Part shown: piece after piece, positions 6,183-14,174 of the stretch | Layout: every line of letters begins with the position of its first letter | How positions within the stretch are numbered: the first letter of the stretch is position 1 | Origin: an uncultured Oscillospiraceae bacterium | GTDB lineage: Bacteria; Bacillota; Clostridia; Oscillospirales; Ruminococcaceae | Length of the DNA: 15,029 bases | Direction of reading: 5' to 3' | NCBI GenBank assembly: GCA_934457235.1 | Contig: CAKSHT010000046.1 | Coordinates: 1 to 15,029, forward strand | Translations under genes and position numbers: made by a program | Notes under the pieces: generated by a model | What the model was told of the DNA's origin: nothing | Database searches by the model: none | The model's input: only the letters and a program-made list of their open reading frames with translations

Positions 6183-8555
6183 TTATTTGTATTTTTCGTA
6201 TACCTTGCGCGCGATGTCTACTGTTTCCTTTGCGTCACGGGCATAGTAATCCGCGCCGATCTTCTCGGCATATTCCGGAGTGAGTACTGCGCCGCCGACA
6301 ACGATCTTGCAGTTTACGTTATTTTCGTGCAGCAGCCTGATCGTGTTTTCCATGCTCTTGAGAGTGGTTGTCATGAGGGCGGAGAGTCCTACCAGGCGTA
6401 CATCGTATTTTATCGCGGCGTCCACTACGTCCTGATAATCTACGTCCTTGCCGAGGTCTATGACATCGAAGCCGTAATTTTCAAGCAGCGTTTTTACGAT
6501 GTTCTTTCCGATGTCGTGGATATCGCCCTTGACAGTGCAGAGGACTACGCGACCTGCGGATACTCCGCTGCCGCCGCGCTCGGAAATGGACTTCTTCACC
6601 ACGTCGAAAGCCGCCTGCGCAGCGCCCGCGGACTGTATCAGCTGCGGCAGGAATATCGTACCCTTTTCGAACTTTGCCCCTACCGTGTCAAGTGCGGGGA
6701 TAAGCTTTCCGTTGATAAGCTCCATCGGGTCTGTGCCGGAGCTGAGAAGCTTCTCAGCCGCCGCTGCGGATTCCGCTTTCAGACCGGCAGCAACTGCGTC
6801 AGAGATGTCCATATCCGCCGTAACTGCGGCCGCTGCGGGCTTTTTGACCTCCGCGCCGTAGTTCTCGATGAATTCCACTCCGTGGCGGTCGTAACCGCTC
6901 AGCAGACGGAACGCGCGTACTGCTCCGGTCATTCCGGCGATGTTCGGATTCATTATCGGCAGCGTAAGACCGCACTGCATTGCCAGGGAAATAAACGTTG
7001 TATTTACAAGCTCACGGTTCGGAAGTCCGAACGAAATGTTGGACACGCCGAGCACCGTCTTGAGTCCGAGTTTTTCAGTTACCATACGCAGCGCTTTCAG
7101 AGTTTCCTTGACTCCGTCCTGCTCAGCGGAAGCGGTAAGCGTCAGGCAGTCGATGTAAACGTCCTGCTTCGGGATTCCGTACTCCAGTGCGCGGTTGAGT
7201 ATCTTCTCTGCGATTGCAAAGCGCTCCTCGGCGGTCTTGGGGATACCGTTTTCATCGAGGGTAAGTCCGACAACGGCGGCGCCGTACTTCTTTACCAGCG
7301 GAAGCACCGTGCGGAGCTTTTCCTCCTCGCCGTTCACGGAATTGACTATCGGCTTACCGGGGACGATACGCAGCGCGGCTTCCAGCACGGGAAGCTCAGT
7401 GGTATCTATCTGGAGCGGAGCGTCAGTCACGGACTGTATCGCGTTTACTGCGGATATCATCATTTCCTTTTCGTCGATATCCGGAAGTCCGACGTTTACG
7501 TCAAGAATTTCAGCCCCGGCACCGGTCTGTTCGAGAGCCTGGCGCATGATGTAATCAAGGTCGTGCTTCTTGAGAGCCTCCTTGAAAAGTTTCTTTCCGG
7601 TGGGGTTTATACGTTCGCCGATTATTCTGACGGTATCAACAGTGACGATATTGGAGGCGCTGCACACTGCCGCCGGAATAACTGGCTTCGGCATAACGCA
7701 TGTCTTTCCCTTGACGCGCTTTGAAACCTCACGGATAAAATCCGGAGTGGTTCCGCAGCAGCCGCCGAGCACTTTTACGCCCTTGTCGGCAATGTGCTCC
7801 ATGATCTCGGCATATTCCTCAGGAGTGGTGTCATAGAGGTTAGTGGCTGGGTCGGGAAGTCCGGCGTTCGGGCGGATAAGCACCGGAACGCTGCTCCATT
7901 TGAGTATCTCGTCAACTATGGGAAGTGCGTCCTTCGGACCGAGGGAGCAGTTCATGCCGATCACGTCTGCGCCAAGTCCGCTGAGGGTGAGCGCCATGGC
8001 GGCGGCGCTGCATCCGGTGAATGTGCGCATGTTCTGTTCAAAGGACATCGTGCAGATAACGGGGAGATCAGTATTTTCCTTTGCGGCGAGGAGCGCGGTT
8101 TTTATTTCCATGAGGTCGGTCATGGTTTCAATGGCGATGAAATCCGCGTCTTTACCGGCTGCCATTATTTCGCGGAACATGTCGTAGGCTTCGTCAACCG
8201 GCATATCTCCGGTGGGGCGGAGCATTCTGCCAAGCGAACCGATGTCAAGTCCGACAAGGACGTCGGTTCCCGCCGCAGCTTTCCGGGCGATCTTTATGCC
8301 CTCCTGCACTATCTGCTCAACGGAGTACTGGCTGTTCTGGAGCTTGTGGCGGTTAGCGCCGAAAGTATTCGCGTAAATTCCCTGAGCACCGGCTTCAATG
8401 TAGCTTTTGTGGATAGAGCGGATAAGCTCCGGCTGTGTGAAGTTCAGTTCCTCGGGAAGTCCGCCGAGCTTCAGTCCGTGTTGCTGAAGTACGGAGCCCA
8501 TAGCGCCGTCAAGCACGATGTGTCGGTCAGTTTTGAGAAGTTCTCTGAATGTCAT
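6183..8555 (-). CDS. metH: cobalamin-dependent methionine synthase, short form, 790 aa
   Basis: MetH moves a methyl group from methyltetrahydrofolate through cobalamin to homocysteine, making methionine. The domains appear in order. The homocysteine-binding barrel (1-290) has zinc ligands Cys203, Cys266 and Cys267 (GGCCGTT). The pterin-binding barrel (about 305-570) includes GERINPTG (313-320). The cobalamin cap (about 580-660) includes GTIFLPQLIQSA. The cobalamin-binding domain (about 665-790) has DIHDIG, whose His680 is the lower axial ligand of cobalt. The protein ends there and lacks the C-terminal AdoMet-dependent reactivation domain of the roughly 1,200-residue E. coli enzyme. Short forms are common in Clostridia and need a separate reactivation protein, not seen here. 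GGAG (8563-8566) sits 7 bases before the ATG. No cobalamin or SAM riboswitch has room upstream; expression probably comes from the amidohydrolase promoter. Confidence 0.95.
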   Translation of the reverse strand: MTFRELLKTDRHIVLDGAMGSVLQQHGLKLGGLPEELNFTQPELIRSIHKSYIEAGAQGIYANTFGANRHKLQNSQYSVEQIVQEGIKIARKAAAGTDVLVGLDIGSLGRMLRPTGDMPVDEAYDMFREIMAAGKDADFIAIETMTDLMEIKTALLAAKENTDLPVICTMSFEQNMRTFTGCSAAAMALTLSGLGADVIGMNCSLGPKDALPIVDEILKWSSVPVLIRPNAGLPDPATNLYDTTPEEYAEIMEHIADKGVKVLGGCCGTTPDFIREVSKRVKGKTCVMPKPVIPAAVCSASNIVTVDTVRIIGERINPTGKKLFKEALKKHDLDYIMRQALEQTGAGAEILDVNVGLPDIDEKEMMISAVNAIQSVTDAPLQIDTTELPVLEAALRIVPGKPIVNSVNGEEEKLRTVLPLVKKYGAAVVGLTLDENGIPKTAEERFAIAEKILNRALEYGIPKQDVYIDCLTLTASAEQDGVKETLKALRMVTEKLGLKTVLGVSNISFGLPNRELVNTTFISLAMQCGLTLPIMNPNIAGMTGAVRAFRLLSGYDRHGVEFIENYGAEVKKPAAAAVTADMDISDAVAAGLKAESAAAAEKLLSSGTDPMELINGKLIPALDTVGAKFEKGTIFLPQLIQSAGAAQAAFDVVKKSISERGGSGVSAGRVVLCTVKGDIHDIGKNIVKTLLENYGFDVIDLGKDVDYQDVVDAAIKYDVRLVGLSALMTTTLKSMENTIRLLHENNVNCKIVVGGAVLTPEYAEKIGADYYARDAKETVDIARKVYEKYK

Positions 8556-8574
8556 GCTGTATCTCCATTTCTTT

Positions 8575-9882
8575 TTATCTTATCTCATTGAGTATCTGGT
8601 CGAGCTGGTCAAGGGCAGCTTCGCCAGGAATTTCGCCGCCATATCTTACGCGGTCGTACTGTCGTATCATTTCTGTAATGCGATCGCTTTGAACGCGTTC
8701 GCCGAACGCCATTCCACCCTTGTCGCGGTGGACCGTCGTGGTATCCGTCGGCAGCTGCGGGAAAGAAGTCCTGCCGAGCCGCATAAGAAACAGCTCGTAG
8801 CCCTGGCGGTATTTCAGCACCGGGTCTGTTTCCCGGCGGTATTTTTTCAGAAGTTCGCGCTCTGTCCGTGCGGAGGACCGGGAACTTGCCCGCGCGTCGG
8901 TGCTTGCGCTGAATTCGTCCACGAACGGTGATGACTGCTCGTGGATATTTACGCGGAAAAGCGGCGCGAATATGTCCTTGATGAACGCCCATATCTGACG
9001 GCGGTATTTTATCGCCAGAACGACCAGTCCTGCGACGAGCACGTAAATCAGCAGCTGCGCGAATTCATTGCTGTTCTGGAACTGATCGAGCGCGTCTGCG
9101 GTGTTTTCCGACATATCGCCGTCATTAGCTTCGATGTCCTCGCGGCTGTGGAAAAGTGAGAGCAGCCACCGGATGAACAGTCTTATCAGCGCCATAATCC
9201 CCTCGGCGAGCGGCTTTGCGAAAAGGCACAGCCCCACGAGAAGCGCACCAGCACCCATAATGAGCAGCGCGTTATACCTGCGCACTCCCGCCGGAAGCAC
9301 GGCGTGACCGCCGGAGCGCTGCCGTGTCTGTACGTCGATATTCGTCTGATTGGTGAGGACTGCCGCGGTTATCATCATCACTCCGAATGAAACGCAGAGC
9401 TGCGTCATTCCGGCAGACGTGATATCAGTATCACGGGTAAGTCCGATGAGCAGCGCAGCAACCACCGCCGATACGAAAAACACCGCGAACCAGCCCCGCG
9501 TGAAGATGTCGCTGTAATCCTTTCCGACCGCGAGGTACCCCGCGTAATACGCGGTAATGCAGCCGGGCAGCAGGTACAGTATCATTCCGGAGTGCGCGTG
9601 GGTCACGCCGCATATCACGCAGAAAACCGCCGCGGGTAGGATCACACCGATCCTGGAAACGAACATCACGAACGGCTTGACCTTGCGTGAGAACCCTCCG
9701 CCGTGCGCCCAGCAGGAGAGCAGCCGCCCGCAGAGGTAGAACACTCCGATGGCACCGTACATTGCGAAATAGTGCCACCAGGTGAACGCCCCGAAGCCGA
9801 TCCCCTCGGACACCACGACGAACGGAAACAGCGCCAGGAACTGACCGAAAACCGCAAGCGCGGTCAAAACACGCTGGTACAT
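8575..9882 (-). CDS. polytopic membrane protein with DUF4129-like C-terminal domain, 435 aa
   Basis: About six hydrophobic helices occupy residues 5-180, followed by one or two near 200-235, a short acidic loop with many Asp/Glu (245-262), another helix near 270-290, and a soluble tail (295-435). The tail ends in MIRQYDRVRYGGEIPGEAAL and LDQLDQILNEI, which resembles the DUF4129 C-terminal pattern (R-Y-G-G before a final helix). DUF4129 proteins are often encoded with MoxR ATPases, DUF58 proteins and transglutaminase-like proteins. A moxR-DUF58 pair does occur in this window, but in the divergent operon about 3.4 kb away. The gene starts 2 bases after the amidohydrolase stop and ends 19 bases before metH, so it is within one transcript. 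The DUF4129 link is my reading of the tail; the membrane topology is clearer. Confidence 0.65.
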   Translation of the reverse strand: MYQRVLTALAVFGQFLALFPFVVVSEGIGFGAFTWWHYFAMYGAIGVFYLCGRLLSCWAHGGGFSRKVKPFVMFVSRIGVILPAAVFCVICGVTHAHSGMILYLLPGCITAYYAGYLAVGKDYSDIFTRGWFAVFFVSAVVAALLIGLTRDTDITSAGMTQLCVSFGVMMITAAVLTNQTNIDVQTRQRSGGHAVLPAGVRRYNALLIMGAGALLVGLCLFAKPLAEGIMALIRLFIRWLLSLFHSREDIEANDGDMSENTADALDQFQNSNEFAQLLIYVLVAGLVVLAIKYRRQIWAFIKDIFAPLFRVNIHEQSSPFVDEFSASTDARASSRSSARTERELLKKYRRETDPVLKYRQGYELFLMRLGRTSFPQLPTDTTTVHRDKGGMAFGERVQSDRITEMIRQYDRVRYGGEIPGEAALDQLDQILNEIR

Positions 9883-9884
9883 CG

Positions 9885-10670
9885 TTATTCCTCTCCAAGC
9901 AGCCGCAGGATGTTCCGTGACAGGATATCCTCCTGTTCCTCGGCGTTCAGCGGAAGTCTGCGGAAGCGTTCAAGCTCCTCGACTGCGCTCCACATCGGGT
10001 AGTCAGTCCCGAAGAAAACGCGTTTCGTGCCGAGCTTGCGGATAAGCTCCGCCGCATGCTCCGGAGTCATCGCGTAGAGGCTGCTTGACAGGTCGGCGTA
10101 AATTGTGCCGCCGGAGAACAGCTCAGCTGCCTCGTCCCATTTTGTCCAGCCAGCGAGATGTGCGCCGATTATCGTGAGCTTCGGGAATCGCTTCATGATG
10201 TTGTACAGCCTGCGCGGATGCGAGTAGTCGTATCTGTTGTCACCACAGTGGAACAGAATCGGCAGACGCCCCTCGGCGGCTTCATAAATAGGGAATGCTT
10301 TCGGGTCGTCTATGTTGAACTGCTGGAAATCCGAATGCAGCTTTATTCCTTTCAGTCCCAGGGAGATTATGCGTTCCGTTTCGCCGGCGATATCCGGGAA
10401 ATCCGGGTGCAGCGCGCCGAATCCTATCAGCTTGTCCGGGTGCAGCGCCACCTGCTGGGATATAAAATCGTTTATGCTATGGACCTGCTCCGGCACAGTC
10501 GCCACGGACTGCACGACCGCCTTGTCAATACCGGCTTTCTCATTTATTTCAAGCAGGGAACCGACGGTCCCGTCAAAACGTACTTTCAAATTATAGAAGC
10601 TGCTTATGCCGTCAGCGGCACGGGCAGCGATCTTGTCTGGAAATATATGTGCATGTGCGTCTACTATCAT
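9885..10670 (-). CDS. metal-dependent amidohydrolase (amidohydrolase_2 family), 261 aa
   Basis: This is a TIM-barrel hydrolase or decarboxylase related to the ACMSD/amidohydrolase_2 group. Numbered from the chosen start, metal and catalytic residues are visible: His6 and His8 (DAHAH), Lys110 and His112 (GIKLH), His141 (LFHCGD), His171 (GAHLAG) and Asp223 (FGTDYPMW). No signal peptide is present, so it is cytoplasmic. The frame extends upstream to 10733, and another ATG lies at 10676. The AAAGGAG at 10678-10684 is only 1 base from the ATG at 10676 but 7 bases from the one at 10670, so the latter is chosen. It is the first gene of the minus-strand train, directly behind a good promoter. The substrate is unknown. 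Confidence 0.88.
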   Translation of the reverse strand: MIVDAHAHIFPDKIAARAADGISSFYNLKVRFDGTVGSLLEINEKAGIDKAVVQSVATVPEQVHSINDFISQQVALHPDKLIGFGALHPDFPDIAGETERIISLGLKGIKLHSDFQQFNIDDPKAFPIYEAAEGRLPILFHCGDNRYDYSHPRRLYNIMKRFPKLTIIGAHLAGWTKWDEAAELFSGGTIYADLSSSLYAMTPEHAAELIRKLGTKRVFFGTDYPMWSAVEELERFRRLPLNAEEQEDILSRNILRLLGEE

Positions 10671-10695
10671 TTTCATTCTCCTTTGACTATATTGT

Positions 10696-10724
10696 ATTAT
10701 ATCACGAAATCGCAGTTTTGTCCA
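10696..10724 (-). promoter_or_regulatory. strong sigma-A promoter of the amidohydrolase-metH-phoH train
   Basis: On the minus strand, TGGACA (10724-10719, 5 of 6 matches) is followed by a 17-base spacer and a perfect TATAAT (10701-10696), preceded by TGA for an extended -10. The leader before the first gene is only about 20 bases, leaving no room for a riboswitch. Confidence 0.85.
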
Positions 10725-10750
10725 TAGTATCATGTAAGTTCCTGCTGAAA

Positions 10751-10817
10751 ATACACTATTTTATTAAAGATACACCTTGAATTTTGCTTTGGTGTGTGAT
10801 ACAATATACACTATAAT
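10751..10817 (+). promoter_or_regulatory. promoter region of the transporter-moxR operon
   Basis: TTGAAT (10777-10782), a 17-base spacer and TACAAT (10800-10805) with TG at 10797-10798 form an extended -10 promoter. A second possibility is TTGGTG (10789-10794), 17 bases, then TATAAT (10812-10817). The region also holds a 9-base direct repeat ATACACTAT (10751-10759 and 10806-10814), a further ATACAC at 10770, and an inverted pair ACACC/GGTGT (10772-10776, 10791-10795) flanking the first -35. These could be operator sites. Confidence 0.7.
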
Positions 10818-10855
10818 GAGATTACTGCGCATAAGCATGGAAACGGAGAAAAAAT

Positions 10856-11026
10856 ATGGAACCACATGATTACAAGGTAACGAAAATAGAGGGCGAATAT
10901 GCGACGCTGACGGATATCGACAGCGGGGACGAGCTTTTCATTGCGTTGTTTCTTCTGCCGGAGGGCACGGATATCGGCATGACCCTGCACTATGAGAACC
11001 TCTGCTATGAGATAACGGAGGAATGA
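10856..11026 (+). CDS. DUF3006-like small protein, 56 aa
   Basis: This small acidic protein opens with YKVTKIEGEYATLTDIDSG and continues with LLPEGTDIGMTL. The layout (short strand, I-E-G-E/D-Y-A, then L-P-E-G and a Gly before a hydrophobic residue) matches small DUF3006 proteins of Firmicutes, whose role is unknown. GGAG (10845-10848) lies 7 bases before the ATG. There is no signal peptide or membrane segment. The stop is one base before the next start, and its last codons carry the GGAGG used by the transporter gene, so the two are translationally linked. It is the first gene of its operon. Confidence 0.7.
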   Translation: MEPHDYKVTKIEGEYATLTDIDSGDELFIALFLLPEGTDIGMTLHYENLCYEITEE

Positions 11027-11027
11027 C

Positions 11028-11876
11028 ATGGCACTTATGCTGATAGTCGTGGCATGCTACACTATATGTTCCCTCAGCGACAAATACGCTGTTGCGAAGC
11101 TTAAAATGAACGGCAATACGCTTACATTTATCATGGCGGCGGCGACGGCGCTGTTCATGCTGGCATATCTTCCGTTTGACAGCAGGCTGTTTGACGGAAG
11201 TTTCACGGCGTATCTCGCGATAATACTGATGTGTGCTTCCAAAATGCTGGAATTCCAGCTGGCGGCGGTGATACTCAAGGAGATGTCTGCGTTTGAGCTG
11301 AAAGCGTGGCTGGGGCTGACGGTGTTCCTTTCCTATGGCACCGACCTGATTCTCGGAAAGGCGCAGCTTGGCGGAGTCACTATATGGAAGTTCGGCTTTA
11401 TCGCCGTCACCGCGGTGGGTCTGTTCCTTATCGCGAAGGCTGGCGGGAAGAAGATAAATTACATAAAGATAATCCTGCCGCTTGCGGGGTACCTGCTGTG
11501 CAAATTCGGCTACGGGCTTATCGTGAACTTCACGAGCGCAAGCATATCGCCGACGCTGTCGCTTTTCTGCGCACTGGTGATACTTGCCGTGATACTCGCG
11601 CCGTTCGTCCATCCGATAAAGCTGTGCCATGATAACACCAAAGGAGTGCTGATAGTCGGGCTTACCAAGATACCTAACGTTATCGGGCTTATCCTGGAGA
11701 ACATCGTGGCACAGCAGAGCATGGCAAATTACTCGTTCATACAGCCGATGATACTTGTGGCGCTGTTCTTTATCGGCGTGATAAGAAAAGAGGAATGCAC
11801 CAGGTTCAATATAATCGGCGGCATAGTGTGTATACTCGGAATAGTCGGATTTCAGACCATACAATACATAATATAG
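11028..11876 (+). CDS. DMT/EamA-like membrane transporter, 282 aa
   Basis: The protein is almost entirely hydrophobic, with about ten membrane helices in two halves (roughly 1-145 and 150-282), the layout of drug/metabolite transporter superfamily permeases. Examples are the first helix (MALMLIVVACYTICSLSDKYA), FIAVTAVGLFLIAKAGGKK near 125-143, and the final pair (FIQPMILVALFFIGVI, then IIGGIVCILGIVGFQTI). The substrate cannot be read from the sequence. GGAGG lies just before the ATG within the end of the preceding small gene. The MATE gene follows after 22 bases. A different 10-helix permease family is possible. Confidence 0.7.
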   Translation: MALMLIVVACYTICSLSDKYAVAKLKMNGNTLTFIMAAATALFMLAYLPFDSRLFDGSFTAYLAIILMCASKMLEFQLAAVILKEMSAFELKAWLGLTVFLSYGTDLILGKAQLGGVTIWKFGFIAVTAVGLFLIAKAGGKKINYIKIILPLAGYLLCKFGYGLIVNFTSASISPTLSLFCALVILAVILAPFVHPIKLCHDNTKGVLIVGLTKIPNVIGLILENIVAQQSMANYSFIQPMILVALFFIGVIRKEECTRFNIIGGIVCILGIVGFQTIQYII

Positions 11877-11898
11877 ACATAAAACGGAGAACAGAAGA

Positions 11899-13269
11899 AT
11901 GAAGGAACTTACATCAGGCAAGCCAGCGAAGCTGATAATCGGCTTTGCACTGCCGGTACTGCTGGGACTGGCATTCCAGCAGGCGTACACGCTTACAGAT
12001 ACGATAATCATAGGCAGACAGCTCGGCGAGAATTCGCTTGCGGCGGTCGGCTCCACATCGGCGGTGGTATCGCTGATGTTCAACATCATCAACGGACTTG
12101 TCACCGGATTCGCGATACTCATTGCAAAGAACTTCGGTGCTGGAGATCACACGGAAATGCGCTGCACCATCGCGCGCACCATCACATTTTCGGGAATAGC
12201 GGCAGCGCTGATAATCCTGGGGATCGCGTTCTTTATCGACCCGCTGCTCCATGCGCTGGACACGCCCGCCGGTATCTACGAGGAAGCTCGGACTTATCTC
12301 TTCATCGTAGACCTGGGACTTGCGGCTACGCTGTTTTATAACTTGGAATCCGCGATACTCCGTGCAGTGGGCGACAGCGTGATACCGCTGGTTATTCTGG
12401 TGATTTCCACGATACTCAACATCGGACTTGACGTGCTGATGGTCATAGTATTCCCGATGGGAGTTGCAGGCGCTGCCCTTGCTACAGTCATCGCGCAGCT
12501 GGTTTCTGCTGTGGTATGTCTGATATACCTGATAAAGAAGCGCCCGTTCCTTATCGTAAAGCCTGGTGATTTCAGATTTACTGCGGCTTCTACGGCGGAG
12601 CTTCTCAGCGCAGGCTGCGGCATGGCGCTGATGTATTCCATCGTGGACATCGGCTCGATAGTCCTCCAGAACGGAATAAACGGCTTCGGCGAGGATATAA
12701 TCGCCGCCCACACCGCCGCCCGCAAGCTTTTTGGATTTACGATAATGCCGTTCTCGGCGCTCAGCGCAACATTAGTTACCTACACCAGCCAGAACCGCGG
12801 CGCGGGGAAGTACTCCAGAATCGGCAAGGGCGTTCGAGCCGGTCTGCTCATAGGGATAATCTGCGCGGCTGTGGACGTGCTTCTGATATTCACCTGCGGC
12901 AGGGCGATGGTCGGAATGATACTTCCGGACTGTGCGCCGGAGGTCGCGGATACCGCCGTACTTTACCTTGAGGTCAACGTGCCGTTCTATTTCTTCCTTA
13001 CAGTGCTTCTGGAACTGAGAAGCACGTTGCAGGGACTGGGGCACAGCGTTATCCCGATAGTTGCGAGCTGTATAGAGCTTGTGTGGAAAATATGCACTGT
13101 CGTGTTCATGATACCGTGGCTGGATTACATGGGCGTTATCGTTTCCGAGCCTATAATCTGGACGGTATGCGCAATAATAATTGGAACTATCGCGCTGGTG
13201 ACGATACGCCGCCTGCCGCATACCGACATAATTCCGGAAACGACGAAAGGACAAACAGATGGTCAGTGA
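11899..13269 (+). CDS. MATE family efflux transporter, 456 aa
   Basis: MATE transporters export organic cations and drugs in exchange for Na+ or H+. The start (MKELTSGKPAKLIIGFALPVLLG, then TDTIIIGRQLGENSLAAVGSTSAV at 31-54) is characteristic of the clostridial DinF/NorM-like branch, and the second half repeats the layout (AAHTAARKLFGFTIMPFSALSATLVTYTSQNRGAG at about 270-304). Twelve helices fit the length, which is normal. GGAG lies 10 bases before the ATG. The 3' end overlaps the moxR start by 11 bases in another frame, so the transporters and the MoxR system share a transcript. Confidence 0.93.
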   Translation: MKELTSGKPAKLIIGFALPVLLGLAFQQAYTLTDTIIIGRQLGENSLAAVGSTSAVVSLMFNIINGLVTGFAILIAKNFGAGDHTEMRCTIARTITFSGIAAALIILGIAFFIDPLLHALDTPAGIYEEARTYLFIVDLGLAATLFYNLESAILRAVGDSVIPLVILVISTILNIGLDVLMVIVFPMGVAGAALATVIAQLVSAVVCLIYLIKKRPFLIVKPGDFRFTAASTAELLSAGCGMALMYSIVDIGSIVLQNGINGFGEDIIAAHTAARKLFGFTIMPFSALSATLVTYTSQNRGAGKYSRIGKGVRAGLLIGIICAAVDVLLIFTCGRAMVGMILPDCAPEVADTAVLYLEVNVPFYFFLTVLLELRSTLQGLGHSVIPIVASCIELVWKICTVVFMIPWLDYMGVIVSEPIIWTVCAIIIGTIALVTIRRLPHTDIIPETTKGQTDGQ

Positions 13270-14173
13270 ATTATCAGAAAAGCTCATCGGAAACATATCC
13301 CTTGCGGTAAAGGGCAAGAAGCGCGAGCTGCGGCTCATCGCAGCGGCTATGCTCGCAGGAGGTCATGTCCTTCTGGAGGACGTACCGGGCACTGGAAAAA
13401 CGTTGCTCTCGCGGTCGCTGGCGCAGTCAGTCAGCGCGGATTTCCGGCGTATACAGTTCACTCCTGATCTGCTGCCGTCGGATATCACGGGTATTAATTA
13501 TTTCAACATGAAGTCCCAGGAATTTCAGCTGCGCAAGGGACCGGTGTTCACTAATATCCTGCTGGCGGATGAGATAAACCGCGCCACTCCGCGCACACAG
13601 TCTGCGCTTCTCGAATGCATGGAGGAGCAGCAGGCGACCATCGACGGTGATACTTACCGCATGGAGCAGCCGTTCTTCGTCATCGCAACGCAGAATCCCG
13701 TGGAGATACAGGGAACTTACCCCCTTCCGGAAGCGCAGCTTGACCGCTTCATGATACGCCTGGCACTGGGTTATCCAGACCGTGAGGAAGAGGTCGCGGT
13801 CATTGGTGGGAAATCCTCCAGGCATCTTGAAGCCGTCTGCACATCTCAGGATATCATGACCGCACGGGAGGAGATATCCCGGATAGTACCCGGAGAAGCG
13901 GTCTGCGGATACATCGCGGATATCGCGGCTGCTACAAGACGCCACGGAAGCGTAAAGCTCGGGCTTTCCACAAGAGGCGCTGCGGCGCTCGGCAGAATGT
14001 CCTGCGCGCTTGCGGCGGTGTCCGGTCGTGACTACGCCATGCCGCAGGACGTGCTTGAAGCAGCTCCGTATGTCATAAAGCACCGCCTTATCTGCCGCGG
14101 CAGCGGCGCGGGAACACCGGACGATATCCTGCGGCAGGTGCTCGACAGCGTGCCTGTCCCGACTGAGGGCTGA
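13259..14173 (+). CDS. MoxR family AAA+ ATPase, 304 aa
   Basis: MoxR ATPases are hexameric chaperone-like machines that help assemble or activate partner proteins, often with VWA or DUF58 proteins. Walker A is DVPGTGKT (41-48), Walker B is ILLADEINRA (100-109), sensor 1 is ATQNP (143-147), the PEAQLDRFM block is at 157-165, and sensor 2 is STRG (237-240). The C-terminal lid (about 205-300) is complete. The ATG lies within the end of the MATE gene and has AAAGGA (13245-13250) 8 bases upstream. The DUF58 gene begins one base after its stop, the usual partnership. Confidence 0.95.
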   Translation: MVSELSEKLIGNISLAVKGKKRELRLIAAAMLAGGHVLLEDVPGTGKTLLSRSLAQSVSADFRRIQFTPDLLPSDITGINYFNMKSQEFQLRKGPVFTNILLADEINRATPRTQSALLECMEEQQATIDGDTYRMEQPFFVIATQNPVEIQGTYPLPEAQLDRFMIRLALGYPDREEEVAVIGGKSSRHLEAVCTSQDIMTAREEISRIVPGEAVCGYIADIAAATRRHGSVKLGLSTRGAAALGRMSCALAAVSGRDYAMPQDVLEAAPYVIKHRLICRGSGAGTPDDILRQVLDSVPVPTEG

Positions 14174-14174
14174 T

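Noticed and set aside
6327..7724. A 465-codon + strand frame opposite metH.
   Set aside because: It is a GC-bias shadow of metH, whose three domains and metal ligands are intact on the minus strand.
10671..10733. A longer N-terminus for the amidohydrolase.
   Set aside because: The extension covers the ribosome binding site and the promoter, and the first conserved motif (DAHAH) follows directly after the chosen start.
10671..10855. A B12, SAM or T-box leader in the divergent intergenic region.
   Set aside because: Leaders on both sides are too short (about 20 and 40-45 bases) and no conserved riboswitch elements were seen.
11914..12711. Long minus-strand frames opposite the MATE and DMT-like genes.
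   Set aside because: Their composition (many Arg, Tyr, His, Gln) is typical of antisense reading of membrane protein genes. No start signals or domains were seen.
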